Source: Pseudomonas sp. ADAK13
Lineage (GTDB): Bacteria; Pseudomonadota; Gammaproteobacteria; Pseudomonadales; Pseudomonadaceae
Assembly: GCF_012935715.1 (NCBI RefSeq)
Contig: NZ_CP052860.1
Span: 1,116,001 to 1,180,000 of the forward strand
Direction: 5' to 3'
DNA length: 64,000 nt
Part shown: piece by piece, positions 47,803 to 57,742 of the stretch
How the letters are laid out: every line of letters starts with the position of its first letter
How positions within the stretch are numbered: position 1 is the stretch's first letter
Translations under genes and position numbers: made by a program
Notes under the pieces: model-generated
Told to the model about the DNA's origin: nothing
The model's input: only the letters and a program-made list of their open reading frames with translations
Databases searched by the model: none

Positions 47803-48798
47803 TTGAAACTCAGTGATATTGCGCGCATTGCCGGTGTGTCTGTGACCACCGCCAGCTACGTCATCAATGGCAAGGCCGAACAGCAACGGATCAGCAGCGC
47901 AACCGTCGAACGGGTGCGCGCCGTGGTTGAAGAACATGGCTTTACGCCCAATCCCCAGGCCGCCGGGCTGCGCAGCCGGCACACCCGTACCCTGGGTTTT
48001 ATCCTGCCGGACCTGGAAAACCCCAGTTACGCTCGTATTGCCAAGCTGCTGGAGCAAGGCGCCCGGGCGCGCGGCTATCAACTGCTGATCGCCAGCTCCG
48101 ACGACGACGCCGACAGCGAGCGGCAATTGCTGCAACTGTTCCGCGCCCGCCGTTGCGATGCGCTGTTTGTTGCCAGTTGCCTGCCGGCCAGCGACGACAG
48201 CTACCGCGAGCTGCAAGCCAAGGGCTTGCCGGTCATCGCCATCGACCGGGTCATGGAGTCTACGCAGTTTTGCTCGGTGGTCAGTGATGATCGCCAGGCC
48301 TGCCAACAGTTGACCAGCAGCCTGCTGCAACCGCTGCCCAAGCAGATCGTGTTGATCGGTGCGCGGCCAGAGCTGAGCATCAGCCAGGAACGTGCCTCCG
48401 GCTTCAAGGAAGCGCTGAAAGACTTCGGCGGTGAAGTGCTGATCGAACAGGGCGAGGCCTTCAGTCGCGACTGTGGCCGACAGCTGATGGAGCAATTGCT
48501 GCAAAGCCTGGGGCATTTGCCTGACGCACTGGTGACGACGTCCTACGTCCTGCTGCAAGGGGTGTTTGACGCACTGCATGACTTCCCGCTCAAATCCCGC
48601 CCTCTGCGCCTCGGCACGTTTGGCGACACCCAGTTGCTGGATTTCCTGCCGCTGCCGGTGAATGCCATGGCCCAGCAGCACCAATTGATCGCCGACACCG
48701 CGCTGCGCCTGGCACTGGCGGCCATTGAAGAGCAGCACTACCAGCCTGGCGTGCATGCAATCGGCCGCACGTTCAAGCAGCGGATTCACTCGGAGTAA
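47803..48798 (+). CDS. fruR: LacI-family fructose repressor FruR (Cra)
   Basis: 331 residues. The N-terminal LacI helix-turn-helix is MKLSDIARIAGVSVTTASYV followed by a hinge helix (NPQAAGLRSRHTRTLG). The periplasmic-binding-protein-like effector domain begins FILPDLENPSYARI. It starts with TTG at 47803, with AAGGA eight to nine bases before it, which may keep repressor levels low. Divergent from fruB, with the operator between them. Effector is expected to be fructose 1-phosphate. Confidence 0.93.
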   Translation: MKLSDIARIAGVSVTTASYVINGKAEQQRISSATVERVRAVVEEHGFTPNPQAAGLRSRHTRTLGFILPDLENPSYARIAKLLEQGARARGYQLLIASSDDDADSERQLLQLFRARRCDALFVASCLPASDDSYRELQAKGLPVIAIDRVMESTQFCSVVSDDRQACQQLTSSLLQPLPKQIVLIGARPELSISQERASGFKEALKDFGGEVLIEQGEAFSRDCGRQLMEQLLQSLGHLPDALVTTSYVLLQGVFDALHDFPLKSRPLRLGTFGDTQLLDFLPLPVNAMAQQHQLIADTALRLALAAIEEQHYQPGVHAIGRTFKQRIHSE

Positions 48799-48803
48799 GC
48801 GGT

Positions 48804-49580
48804 GTGGAGCTGATCGACAGCCACACCCACCTGGATTTTCCGGACTTCGACGCCGACCGCAGCGAAGTCCTGAGCCGCAGCCGCGAGCTGGGCGTGCGCA
48901 GGATGGTGGTGCTGGGGGTCTATCAGCAGAATTGGCAACGGCTGTGGGACCTGGTGCAAACAGACGCGGGTCTGTTCGCCGCGTTCGGCCTGCACCCGGT
49001 CTACCTCGATGACCATCGCCCCGCCGACCTGACGGAACTGGGCGACTGGCTGACCCGCCTGAGCGGCCACCGGCAACTGTGCGCCGTGGGGGAAATCGGC
49101 CTGGATTATTTCCTCCAACAGCTGGACCGCGAACGCCAGCAAGTGCTGTTTGAAGCACAGCTGAAGCTGGCGGTGGATTTCCAGCTACCGGCGCTGCTGC
49201 ATGTGCGTCGCAGCCACGCCGCCGTGATCGCCACGCTCAAGCGCATTCGCCTGCCACGGGGCGGCATCATTCACGCGTTTGCCGGCAGCCATGAAGAGGC
49301 CCGCGAGTACATCAAGCTCGGTTTCAAACTGGGCCTGGGCGGCGCGGCGACATGGCCCCAGGCCGTGCGCATGCACAAGGTGATTGCACGCTTGCCACTG
49401 GAAGCTGTGGTGCTGGAAACCGACTCACCGGACATGGCACCCGTGATGTACCCCGGCCAGCGCAACAGCCCCGAACACCTGCCGGACATTTGTGCCGCAC
49501 TGGCGGAGCGCATGGGCATCAGCCCTTCAGTGTTGGCTGAGGCGAGCACTCGCAATGCCTGCGAGCTGTTCAACTGGTAG
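48804..49580 (+). CDS. TatD-family metal-dependent deoxyribonuclease
   Basis: 258 residues, a TIM-barrel amidohydrolase-fold nuclease. Metal-binding motifs are DSHTHLDFP at the N-terminus, GEIGLDYF near residue 95, HVRRSH and a terminal LETDSPDM. The family removes 3'-nucleotides from DNA or tRNA in repair and quality control. GTG start with GGAG eight bases upstream that overlaps the fruR stop region, so it is co-transcribed with fruR. The 3' end overlaps the convergent gene by 54 bases. Confidence 0.9.
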   Translation: MELIDSHTHLDFPDFDADRSEVLSRSRELGVRRMVVLGVYQQNWQRLWDLVQTDAGLFAAFGLHPVYLDDHRPADLTELGDWLTRLSGHRQLCAVGEIGLDYFLQQLDRERQQVLFEAQLKLAVDFQLPALLHVRRSHAAVIATLKRIRLPRGGIIHAFAGSHEEAREYIKLGFKLGLGGAATWPQAVRMHKVIARLPLEAVVLETDSPDMAPVMYPGQRNSPEHLPDICAALAERMGISPSVLAEASTRNACELFNW

Positions 49581-49958
49581 GGGTTTTACCTCACGCAGTG
49601 TCAGGGTCATCCGCTGCCGGTGACGGGCATAGCGCAACGTCATGAAGTAAATCAGTACCGCCATCAGCGAGACGTTGAGCTGCCCGGCCACACTGATCAG
49701 CCCTATCCACTCGGCGACCAGCGCCACCAGCAGCGCCGCGCTGGTCAGCACGATCATGCTCGGACGCAGCAGGCCAAGATTGTCCAGGGACTTGAACTGC
49801 TTCAACTGTTTGGGGCAACTCGGCTCCACACCTTTGTGGCAGTACGGGCATTCAAAAGGTTCGTTGATGGCAATGGCGTTGAGTTGCCAGGGCTTGAGCT
49901 CAAAGGACACCTTGCACAGGACGCAATGCCCTCTGACGCCGACAATGGCAGCGGTCAT
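49527..49958 (-). CDS. Zinc-ribbon membrane protein, unknown function
   Basis: 143 residues. The N-terminal third has two CxxC pairs, GHCVLCKV and FECPYCHK, about 25 residues apart, which would bind one zinc ion. Two adjacent hydrophobic segments follow (MIVLTSAALLVALVAEWIGL and LNVSLMAVLIYFMTLRYA). A basic C-terminal tail completes it. The architecture recalls small zinc-ribbon plus membrane-pair proteins of unknown role; I do not recognise the family. The 3' end overlaps tatD on the opposite strand. Confidence 0.7.
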   Translation of the reverse strand: MTAAIVGVRGHCVLCKVSFELKPWQLNAIAINEPFECPYCHKGVEPSCPKQLKQFKSLDNLGLLRPSMIVLTSAALLVALVAEWIGLISVAGQLNVSLMAVLIYFMTLRYARHRQRMTLTLREVKPLPVEQLAGIASARLSQH

Positions 49959-50078
49959 AACCGAACCTCCGCGAAAATGGATGGCACAAATTCTCGCCTA
50001 TTTTGGCAGCCGGAAAAGATCAACGCCAAAAACAAGACAAGCGCCACGCCACCTACGAAGAAATCCTACAGCCAAACC

Positions 50079-52109
50079 TCACACCCGAAACGCACCGATC
50101 AACTGCTTCAGCTCGATCACTTGCAACGACAATTGCCGGCTGGCCTCTTCGGTCTGGTGTGCGCCCTGCGCTGCGTGTTCACCGGCACGGTTGATTTCGA
50201 CGATGTTCTGGTCGATGTCATGGGCCACGGCGGTCTGCTGCTCGACAGCGGCGGCAATCTGCTGGTTCTGGTCAACGATCATGCCCACGGCACCGAGGAT
50301 ATTTTCCAGGGCCTGCTGGACCTTTTCCGACTGCCCCACCGTGCCATTGGCCATCTCGTGGCTGGTGCCCATGGCCTTCACCGCTGCGCCGACGCCGCTG
50401 TGGAGCTTGGCGATCATCTGCTCGATTTCTTCGGTGGAGTGCTGGGTGCGCCGGGCCAGGGTGCGCACCTCATCGGCCACCACGGCGAAACCGCGCCCTT
50501 GCTCACCCGCGCGCGCAGCTTCAATGGCGGCATTCAGCGCCAGCAGATTGGTTTGTTCGGCGATGCTCTTGATCACCTCGAGCACGCGGCTGATGGACTG
50601 GCTGTCGATGGCCAACTGGTTGATCACGCGCACCGATTGATCGATCTCCGAAGCCAATGCCGCAATGCTGCCTTGCTGGGATTGCACCAGGCCACGGCCG
50701 CTGACGGTTTCATCGTTGACGCTATGAGCACTGCTGACCGCCGCCGCCGCGCTGCGCGCCACTTCCTGGGCGGTGGACGACATCTGGTTCATGGCGGTCG
50801 CCACTTGTTCGATCTGACTGCGCTGGCCGGACACGGCCTGGTTGCTGCTGGCCGAGACCGACTCCACTTGCCCGGCCTGGTGTTCGACCTGGTTGACGGT
50901 GTGCCCTACCCGCTCGATCAAGTCATGGATTTTGGCCACGGTGCCGTTGAACACCTGGCCCAGATCCCCCAACTCGTCGCGGCTGTGGGCGACGAACGTC
51001 ACGGTCATGTCGCCCGCCGCCACCTTGTCCATCATCGCTCCGAGACGGCGCAGGGTGGTGCGGGTGGACGCGTAGAAGCCCGCGTACAGGTAGAAGATCA
51101 GCAAAAACACCGACGCCAGGGCCGCGACCAATCCGATCATGTGCGTGCGGTTTTCTGACAGGCGCTGCTCCAACTGTTGTTCGAGAAACGTCAGGGTGGC
51201 TTCGTCGAGCTGATAGGTCTTGGCCATCAATGCACTGACTTCGTCGTAGAAACCTTGCCATGGGGTGTCGAGGGTTTCGGCCATCACCACGCGTTCTTCG
51301 AACACCTCGCTGCCTTGCTTGAGGCTGGCCCGGCTCGCGTCCGCCAGGCTCGCCAGGGCGGCATGAGCGGGTTTACTGGCGCCGAGGGCGTCTTGCAGTT
51401 TCAGGCCGTATTCGGCCTGGAGCTTCTCCAATTGCTGCAGCAATTCATCAAAGCGGGTGCTGGAAGATGAGTTGAGAAAGCCCTGGCCCAACGAATACGC
51501 GCCCATCGCCCGGCCTTCGCCCAGGGTTTGAGTGACTTGCGGGGTGACGCTGGTGATCAGTTCGCTGAGCTGGCGCAGATCGCCCTGGGGGTCGCGGCTC
51601 AAGCCCGACTGGCTGGCGATGATCTGGCTGAGCATCTGCGCCTTGTTGAGCAGTTTGCCGATCAGCGCGCTTTTGCTGAGCAGCGAGGTTTCCTGTTGTT
51701 GGGCCTTGAAGGCGGCGATCATTTCATCGCGCTTGGCGTCGAAGGCGGCGGCCTGCTCGGGGTCGGTGGACAGGGCGTGAAAGCTTTGCAGGCGCTGCAG
51801 CAGGCTCTGCTCGAGGGCGCCGATCTTGCTTTCGATATCGCCGGCCTTGCCTGACTGGCCGAGGGTTGCGTTGATCTGCACCTGGTTGTTCAGGGTTTCC
51901 AGGTCGCGGCGCAGGGCCAGGCTGCTGGTCAGCAGGTCGAGGCTTTGCAACTCGACGCGGGTGCCCTGGAAATCACGCCAGGAGTCGCGCACCAGGTAAT
52001 AGTTGGTGGCCAGCATCGGCAACAGGAACAGCACGCTGATAAGGCTGAACTTCATACCGAAGGTCAGGCGGTTCATGAACGCGACGGCGGGATAGAGCAA
52101 GCTCTTCAC
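50079..52109 (-). CDS. Methyl-accepting chemotaxis protein
   Basis: 676 residues. The first membrane helix (about 18-38, [20 protein letters not shown]) and a second near 320-345 flank a mostly helical periplasmic ligand domain. A HAMP domain follows ([19 protein letters not shown]). The cytoplasmic signalling hairpin is [19 protein letters not shown]. It lacks a C-terminal CheR/CheB-binding pentapeptide (ends GAFRV). The ligand is unknown. GTG start at 52109 with GGGAG seven bases upstream; an ATG farther upstream would add a non-family segment. Confidence 0.93.
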   Translation of the reverse strand: MKSLLYPAVAFMNRLTFGMKFSLISVLFLLPMLATNYYLVRDSWRDFQGTRVELQSLDLLTSSLALRRDLETLNNQVQINATLGQSGKAGDIESKIGALEQSLLQRLQSFHALSTDPEQAAAFDAKRDEMIAAFKAQQQETSLLSKSALIGKLLNKAQMLSQIIASQSGLSRDPQGDLRQLSELITSVTPQVTQTLGEGRAMGAYSLGQGFLNSSSSTRFDELLQQLEKLQAEYGLKLQDALGASKPAHAALASLADASRASLKQGSEVFEERVVMAETLDTPWQGFYDEVSALMAKTYQLDEATLTFLEQQLEQRLSENRTHMIGLVAALASVFLLIFYLYAGFYASTRTTLRRLGAMMDKVAAGDMTVTFVAHSRDELGDLGQVFNGTVAKIHDLIERVGHTVNQVEHQAGQVESVSASSNQAVSGQRSQIEQVATAMNQMSSTAQEVARSAAAAVSSAHSVNDETVSGRGLVQSQQGSIAALASEIDQSVRVINQLAIDSQSISRVLEVIKSIAEQTNLLALNAAIEAARAGEQGRGFAVVADEVRTLARRTQHSTEEIEQMIAKLHSGVGAAVKAMGTSHEMANGTVGQSEKVQQALENILGAVGMIVDQNQQIAAAVEQQTAVAHDIDQNIVEINRAGEHAAQGAHQTEEASRQLSLQVIELKQLIGAFRV

Positions 52110-52227
52110 AGGTGAACTCCCTTTTCTTTTATTTTTATTGAGGGCGCAGGGCGGCGGCAGATAGCCACTATTTGGCGCTCTGTCTGTATAGCTCAATTCG
52201 AAAAGGAGGTTTGTAACTTAAGGTTAA

Positions 52228-52256
52228 CGGCAGGCGCGAATGGCTCGCGCCTGCCG
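52228..52256 (-). terminator. Hairpin following ampE
   Basis: Twelve-base stem CGGCAGGCGCGA / TCGCGCCTGCCG with a five-base loop, directly after the ampE stop on the minus strand. Only TTAACCTT follows, so termination strength is uncertain. Confidence 0.65.
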
Positions 52257-52263
52257 GTGTCGA

Positions 52264-53100
52264 TCAGGGCAGCACGGTCCAGATGGCGAAGCCGGCGTAC
52301 CACAGCACCGCGGCGCGCAGCAGCAATTCCCAGATCCGATCCAGGCTGTTGATACCCTCGGGCCCCACCATCGGCGGCGGGATTTCAGCAGCCACCAGGC
52401 CGACCTTGTCCACCAGTTGCGCCGCCGTGATGTCCCAGCTCAGCAGCTCATGCAGCATCACCCGACCGACCGCCACAAAGTTGCCCACCAGGGCAAAGCT
52501 CGCCGCCAGCAGGCGTACCGGCAACCAGTCGAACGCGTGGCGCAATTGCCCGGCGCGCTCGGCCACCAGCGGGTTCTGGCTGTTCTCGGTCGCCAGCGCC
52601 AGCAGCCGGTAGGCCAGGGCCGCCACCGGGCCGAGCAGGAAATACCAGAAAATCACCGCGAAGAAACTTTGGTAGGCCTGCCACAGCAGATGGCCCTGGA
52701 CCCTTTCCAGCAACTGCTCCCCGCTCTCGGCGCTGATACTCAAGTCGCGCTCGGCCACATGCTCGGCCGCTTGCAGGTCACCCCGACGCCAGGCATCCCG
52801 AAACGGTCCCAACCCCGCCAATAAATCGCCACGGCCCAGGCTGTAGATCACCACCAGCAAATGCACCGGCAGCGCCAACAGGCCATACGCCACTGGCTCC
52901 AGCACCAGCAGCAACAGCGCGAGCAAGGCCACCGGCAACAGCACCAGCAGCGCGAGGATCAGCCAGGGCTGTTTGCCGAGGCTGGCGCTCGATTCCAGCT
53001 TGGCCAGTTCCCGCAGCCAACCGCCATCACGTTGAATACGCTGGCGCAGGGCCGAGAATTTCTCGATCCATACCGCCAGCACCAACACCAGAAAACTCAT
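52264..53100 (-). CDS. ampE: Regulatory signalling membrane protein AmpE
   Basis: 278 residues. The start MSFLVLVLAVWIEKFSALRQ is the family N-terminus, and there are four to five hydrophobic segments (LALLVLLPVALLALLLLVLE). Encoded with ampD as in enterobacteria and P. aeruginosa. AmpE is an inner-membrane protein linked to beta-lactamase regulation, with an unclear molecular role. The start overlaps the ampD stop by four bases (ATGA). Confidence 0.92.
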   Translation of the reverse strand: MSFLVLVLAVWIEKFSALRQRIQRDGGWLRELAKLESSASLGKQPWLILALLVLLPVALLALLLLVLEPVAYGLLALPVHLLVVIYSLGRGDLLAGLGPFRDAWRRGDLQAAEHVAERDLSISAESGEQLLERVQGHLLWQAYQSFFAVIFWYFLLGPVAALAYRLLALATENSQNPLVAERAGQLRHAFDWLPVRLLAASFALVGNFVAVGRVMLHELLSWDITAAQLVDKVGLVAAEIPPPMVGPEGINSLDRIWELLLRAAVLWYAGFAIWTVLP

Positions 53101-53660
53101 TGTGCGTGTCCTCCATCCTGCAAGGCGCTGCGAAAGCGCGCCCAATCAAAAGCGGGTCCGGGGTCGGTCTTGCGTCCCGGGGCGATATCGCTATGGCCAC
53201 AAATGCGCTGGCGGGTAATGCCCGGGTACGCCGCCAGCAACTGGCGCGTCAGGGTGATCAGGGATTGATACTGGGCATCGGTGAAAGGCAGGTCGTCAGT
53301 GCCTTCCAGCTCGATCCCCAGGGAAAAGTCGTTACACGTCTCACGCCCCTCGAAGCTTGATACACCGGCATGCCAGGCCCGGTCCCGGCACGAGACAAAC
53401 TGCGTCACCGCGCCATCACGCTCAATCAGGAAATGCGCAGAAACCCGTAGGTCGGCAATGCCTTCAAAGTAGGGATGTTCCGTGACATCCAGGCGATTCT
53501 GGAAAAACTCGTGCACCTTGCCGGTGGCGAATTGCGCAGGCGGCAGGCTGATGTTGTGCACCACCAACAGGGAAATCTCGCCACCGGGGCGCTCGTTGAA
53601 GTTGGGCGAGGGGCAATGACGAATGCCCTGGCACCAACCGCTGGCGGGGTCCAACTGCAT
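53097..53660 (-). CDS. ampD: 1,6-anhydro-N-acetylmuramyl-L-alanine amidase AmpD
   Basis: 187 residues, Amidase_2 family, cytoplasmic. Zinc ligands are visible as the histidines in LLVVHNIS and RAWHAGVS and in the C-terminal GHSDIAPGRKTDPGP, where the catalytic lysine is also seen. It cleaves anhydromuropeptides in cell-wall recycling and so keeps AmpR-controlled beta-lactamase low. The ATG at 53660 (MQLDPASGWCQGIRH) is the family start. First gene of ampDE. Confidence 0.95.
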   Translation of the reverse strand: MQLDPASGWCQGIRHCPSPNFNERPGGEISLLVVHNISLPPAQFATGKVHEFFQNRLDVTEHPYFEGIADLRVSAHFLIERDGAVTQFVSCRDRAWHAGVSSFEGRETCNDFSLGIELEGTDDLPFTDAQYQSLITLTRQLLAAYPGITRQRICGHSDIAPGRKTDPGPAFDWARFRSALQDGGHAQ

Positions 53661-53721
53661 ACAGGTTCCTTGAACGAGGCTGGGGTGACTCAGTATGCCG
53701 CGTTCCACTGCCCGGTTGCGA

Positions 53722-55881
53722 TCACTTGGCGCGATGAAGTTGACGCAGGTTGCCAATCACCGAGGCCAGGGCCCGGTCGAACAGCAGTGCATCATCCAGG
53801 GTTCGCACCGCGCCGCGCTTGAACTCCAACGCCAGTTCGACCGGGCTTTTTTCCAGAACCTTAAGGCCAGTTCGATTGACGAAAATGCAGGTATTGCCCG
53901 GCGCAATAATCGCCGTCAGCTTGCAGCGCAGAGTGTTTTCAGGGTCTTCCTGGAACTCGACCCAGCAACCGACGCGCAATTGGCGGGCCTTGAGCAGGTC
54001 GGGATCATCTTCCGGCAGGCTCACCGTAATAGCCGGTGCTGCAGGGCTGAGGACGAACGCCTCGCGTACCTCGATCTGCGACACAGAAGGCGGGTCGTCG
54101 GCGTTGCCCCGGAATGACTGGACATGCAGGGTTTGCAACCGGGTGAAAAATTCCCGGGTGATGAAGGGATCAAACGCCGCGCCGCTCAAGCCGTCGCGCA
54201 AGGCCTTGAGCAGGCCTGGCAACTGCTCCAGCAAGTGCCGGCCGGCTTCGGTGTGTTCGCTCAGGCCGACACTCCAGATCAACTCGTCCATGGTGCGCAG
54301 CCCGGCCGCCCATTGCGGCGAGTGTTCACCATGCTTCAGGCAGGCCAGCAACAGTACCTGGCTCCAGGCCTGCTGCAGGAACTGCACCACGAACTCGGGC
54401 AGCACTTTGCCCAGCAGCCGCTGATTGAGGGCCTCGGCCACTCGCTGACGGGCGATTTCGGTACGGGCGCGCCCTTCTTCCGCATCACGGGTGCGTTGCT
54501 CCAGCAACTCGCTGCGGCGCCGCTCGTCATGGGTAAACGCGGTGAACTCCGTCAGTAGTTGGGAAAAAATCGCCGGGTCATCGACAAAATCGTTCAACAA
54601 ACGCTGCACCACTTGCTCGATGTGCAGGTACAGGCTGTCGCGCTGATAGTCATCGCGCCGGCTCCAGCCCATGGCTGCTGCGGCGATTTCATTGAGCAGG
54701 CGTCGCGCCGGGTGATTGGCGCGACTGAAGAAGCTCTTGTCCAGCACCGCCACCTTCAGCATCGGAATCTGCAGCCGGGCGATCAACGCCTTGAGGGACT
54801 CGGGCACCGTGCCGTCATTGAGGATGAACTCGAAGAGCATGGCGATCAGGTTGATCACATCCTCGTCCGCGTCCTCTACCACCCGCGACTTGCCACTCTT
54901 GACGCTGACCCGGGTGAGCAGTTGTTCAAGCTGGTTGCGCAGGTCGAAATCATCCTCGACCTCGGGCGCAGGCACATATTGCTGCAAATGGGAGAGCAGG
55001 CGCAGCAGGTCACGGGTGGAAATGGGCTGGGTCTCGGCGCTGGCCTCAAGGGTGGGTGCCACACTACCGCGCACCGCAGACAGCAACTCCTGCAAGGCCG
55101 CAAAGACTTCCTGCCCGCTGTCGTCGGTGGGATGGCTGGCGATGGGCGGGGCGTCTTCGGGCAAATCCGCGGTGGCGACGGCGCGGCGCGACGGCACGGC
55201 CTTGAGTTCAGGCAATACGCCGGTGGCGATCAATAATTGATTGGCTTCGCCGTATAACAGATCGGCGTCACTGAGCACGTACTTTTCAAACAGCTTGAGA
55301 ATGATCAGCTTGACCCGGATTTCCACGCCAAGGCTGCGCCCTGCCTGCAGAAAGAACGCGCACAACATCGCCGGGCCCAGGGGGTTATCCCGATCATCCA
55401 GGCGTTTGTCGAGCAACGCGCCCAGTCGGGCCGTCAACTGCCCCAGGGCCAGGCCGTCCCGGCGCAGCACCTTGCCCAGCATGGCCTCCAGAGCGACGGC
55501 TTTTTCCAGTTCGTCACCCGAGACACCGGGCACCGCCGTGTAGGACACCACCGGAATCAGTTGCAGCTCGCCGCGCTCCACATTGCCAAGGTTGGCAAAC
55601 GCCTCGTAGAGCTGCTCCATGAAACCGCGCTCGAAATTCTTGCGCTTGAGGCGCAGATCGCGCATGGCTTCAAAGAAAATACCGTGGTCGACGTTGCTGC
55701 GGGTCTTGTCGGCCATTTCGAACAGGGTGTCGTCAGCGTTATCAAACAGCTCCTGCAGCCCCTGTTTGAGCTGCTGTGCCGCCTTGTCACGGACCTGGAG
55801 CAACACCACCGGCAGGCGGGCAAGCGGCGACGGCGTCGCCCGTGCCTTATTGATCGGCACCACCTTCCCGTCATTGTGCAT
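53722..55881 (-). CDS. DUF1631 domain protein
   Basis: 719 residues, mainly alpha-helical, belonging by its overall pattern to the DUF1631 family (helical region ENPEN... with FEMADKTRSNVDH near the start). The C-terminal part, about 620-700, is strand-rich with GCWVEFQEDPENTLRCKLTA. That pattern is reminiscent of a PilZ-like beta-barrel, but the RxxxR/DxSxxG motif is not evident. Function unknown. AGGAGG is present before the ATG at 55881. It precedes ampD on the same strand by about 60 bases and may be in one unit. Confidence 0.8.
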   Translation of the reverse strand: MHNDGKVVPINKARATPSPLARLPVVLLQVRDKAAQQLKQGLQELFDNADDTLFEMADKTRSNVDHGIFFEAMRDLRLKRKNFERGFMEQLYEAFANLGNVERGELQLIPVVSYTAVPGVSGDELEKAVALEAMLGKVLRRDGLALGQLTARLGALLDKRLDDRDNPLGPAMLCAFFLQAGRSLGVEIRVKLIILKLFEKYVLSDADLLYGEANQLLIATGVLPELKAVPSRRAVATADLPEDAPPIASHPTDDSGQEVFAALQELLSAVRGSVAPTLEASAETQPISTRDLLRLLSHLQQYVPAPEVEDDFDLRNQLEQLLTRVSVKSGKSRVVEDADEDVINLIAMLFEFILNDGTVPESLKALIARLQIPMLKVAVLDKSFFSRANHPARRLLNEIAAAAMGWSRRDDYQRDSLYLHIEQVVQRLLNDFVDDPAIFSQLLTEFTAFTHDERRRSELLEQRTRDAEEGRARTEIARQRVAEALNQRLLGKVLPEFVVQFLQQAWSQVLLLACLKHGEHSPQWAAGLRTMDELIWSVGLSEHTEAGRHLLEQLPGLLKALRDGLSGAAFDPFITREFFTRLQTLHVQSFRGNADDPPSVSQIEVREAFVLSPAAPAITVSLPEDDPDLLKARQLRVGCWVEFQEDPENTLRCKLTAIIAPGNTCIFVNRTGLKVLEKSPVELALEFKRGAVRTLDDALLFDRALASVIGNLRQLHRAK

Positions 55882-56106
55882 CCTGGCCTCCTGAAACGGC
55901 GGTATTCGATGTTGTGAAAGATCGGTGCAGTCACGGAGCAAAACGCCCCGGAGCACTGCGAAAATCGGACCATCACTGCGACGTCAAAGCTATGACGCCA
56001 ATTGCAAGGCGCGAGATTATCTTGCAAATGGGGGTTGTTGCGCCAGCAAACTCTGTGACTGCCGTGTAAATGAGCACCGCACGCCGCGTCAATGGCACCT
56101 GCTGCC

Positions 56107-56136
56107 TTGGGTTAAGGCCCGCCCTGCCCCTATAAT
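56107..56136 (+). promoter_or_regulatory. Sigma-70 promoter of nadC
   Basis: TTGGGT (56107) and a consensus TATAAT (56131-56136) with an 18-base spacer, 28 bases upstream of the nadC ATG. Confidence 0.65.
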
Positions 56137-56163
56137 CCAGGCACTTTGTTTGTGGAGCCTGTT

Positions 56164-57012
56164 ATGCCCAATCTTCGTCTAGCCGACCTGACCGCCGAAA
56201 TCGAAGCCAACGTGCGTCGCGCATTGCTGGAAGACATCGGCAGTGGGGATATCACCGCACAACTGATCCCGGCCGAACGCCTGGCCAAGGCCACGATCAT
56301 CACCCGCGATGCCGCCGTTATCAGCGGCACGGCCTGGGTGGAAGCGGTGTTTCGCCAGCTGGACCCGCGCGTTGCTGTGCATTGGCAGGTGCGCGACGGC
56401 GAGCGCGTCAGCCCGAACCAGGTGCTGTTTCACCTGGAAGGCCCGGCTCGATCGCTGCTCAGTGGCGAACGTTGCGCGCTGAATTTTCTACAACTGCTGT
56501 CAGGCGTTGCCACGCGCGCCCAGTATTTGGCGGACTTTGTCGCGTCTACCCAGGTCAAGCTGCTGGACACCCGCAAGACCCTGCCCGGCCTGCGCCTGGC
56601 GCAGAAGTACGCGGTGACCTGCGGCGGTTGCCACAACCATCGCATCGGCCTGTATGACGCGTTCCTGATCAAGGAAAACCACATCGCGGCCTGCGGCGGC
56701 ATTGCCCAGGCCATCAGCGCCGCCCACAAGATCGCCCCGGGCAAGCCGGTGGAAATCGAAGTGGAAAGCCTGGAGGAGTTGCGCGAAGCATTGGCGGCGG
56801 GCGCCGACATCATCATGCTCGATGAACTGAGCCTGGATGACATGCGCGAAGCCGTGCGCCTGAACGGCGGCAAAGCCAAGCTGGAAGCCAGTGGGGGGAT
56901 TAACGAAAGCACCCTGCTGCCCATCGCTGAAACCGGTGTGGACTACATCTCCATCGGAGCGATGACCAAGGATGTGAAGGCGGTGGATTTGTCGATGCGG
57001 CTGAGTCTGTAA
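56164..57012 (+). CDS. nadC: Nicotinate-nucleotide diphosphorylase (carboxylating)
   Basis: 282 residues; quinolinate phosphoribosyltransferase of de novo NAD synthesis. Motifs are [11 protein letters not shown] near residue 20, the catalytic [17 protein letters not shown] block, [17 protein letters not shown], and the TIM-barrel phosphate loop LEASGGI. The ATG at 56164 follows GGAG with a consensus -10 box upstream. Divergent from the DUF1631 gene. Confidence 0.96.
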   Translation: MPNLRLADLTAEIEANVRRALLEDIGSGDITAQLIPAERLAKATIITRDAAVISGTAWVEAVFRQLDPRVAVHWQVRDGERVSPNQVLFHLEGPARSLLSGERCALNFLQLLSGVATRAQYLADFVASTQVKLLDTRKTLPGLRLAQKYAVTCGGCHNHRIGLYDAFLIKENHIAACGGIAQAISAAHKIAPGKPVEIEVESLEELREALAAGADIIMLDELSLDDMREAVRLNGGKAKLEASGGINESTLLPIAETGVDYISIGAMTKDVKAVDLSMRLSL

Positions 57013-57036
57013 AGTAACCCGCAGGAGCACACCTAT

Positions 57037-57167
57037 GTGGCGAGGGGGCTTGTCCCCCGCTGGGCTGGGCAGCAGCCCCAAGAGATCGCCGCATTCTGCC
57101 AGCAAGAACTGGGGAGCAGGTTTAAGGGCTGCTTCGCAGCCCAACGGGGGACAAGCCCCCTCGCCAC
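57037..57167. repeat. REPIN (GTGGCGAGGGGGC type)
   Basis: GTGGCGAGGGGGCTTGTCCC at 57037 is matched by an inverted copy ending CCCCCTCGCCAC at 57167. Same family as the copy at 32020. Confidence 0.93.
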
Positions 57168-57188
57168 AAAAGCTCGCTCGGTTACGAC

Positions 57189-57494
57189 TCAGATCGCGAG
57201 GTTATTCATTCCGCAATACTCATTCCAGTCGACACCCAGCACCTCGGCGGCCTCCTTGTGCAATGCCAGGCGCGCGGCCTCGAACTCTTCGGGGGTGGAG
57301 GTGTACTTCAGGGTCAGTTCCCATGGCTGCAAGCCCTGGGCCTCGGCCTCATCCTCAAATGACCATTGGATCTGGTCCCTTTGATCATCGGCGCTCAGGT
57401 CCTTGATCTCATCCAGCAGTTCCGGCGACTCCGCGACGTACTTTTTGAGGGCTGCTTCGTGCCGCGCTTCCTGGGTCATTTCTTGTGTGGTCAT
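57189..57494 (-). CDS. DUF6388 family small protein
   Basis: 101 residues, acidic and helical, without a signal or membrane segment. The core EFEAARLALHKEAAEVLGVDW and the preceding WSFEDEAEAQGLQPWEL are the features I associate with the DUF6388 family, which is common in Pseudomonas and has no known role. The ATG at 57494 is followed by MTTQEMTQEARHEAALKKY. Lies between a REPIN and tRNA-Thr. Confidence 0.75.
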   Translation of the reverse strand: MTTQEMTQEARHEAALKKYVAESPELLDEIKDLSADDQRDQIQWSFEDEAEAQGLQPWELTLKYTSTPEEFEAARLALHKEAAEVLGVDWNEYCGMNNLAI

Positions 57495-57630
57495 GTCGTT
57501 CTCTTAGATCGAGGAATGGGGATGCATCTGGGTCATCAAGGTCGCGCAGATACAAAAGAACAGGCATGAATACCGGTTCGTCTGGCCTTCAGAACCATTC
57601 TGGGATCATCTGAAAACTGTGTTGCCTTTT

Positions 57631-57703
57631 TGCCCGAGACAGGAATCGAACCTGCGACCTTCGCGTTACGAGTGCGCTGCTCTACCGGCTGAGCTACACG
57701 GGC
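57631..57703 (-). tRNA. tRNA-Thr (anticodon CGT)
   Basis: On the minus strand, 73 bases fold as a cloverleaf: acceptor GCCCGTG / CTCGGGC, D arm GCTC...GAGC, anticodon loop CTCGTAA, TPsiC loop GGTTCGATTCC with a closed stem, discriminator A. CCA is not encoded. The acceptor has a U6-U67 mismatch and the anticodon stem contains A31-C39, both weak points. Placed next to the pilin locus, as in P. aeruginosa. Confidence 0.9.
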
Positions 57704-57742
57704 GGTGGGCTAAAGCTAGCACTGCCTTGGACGTCCGGCAAC

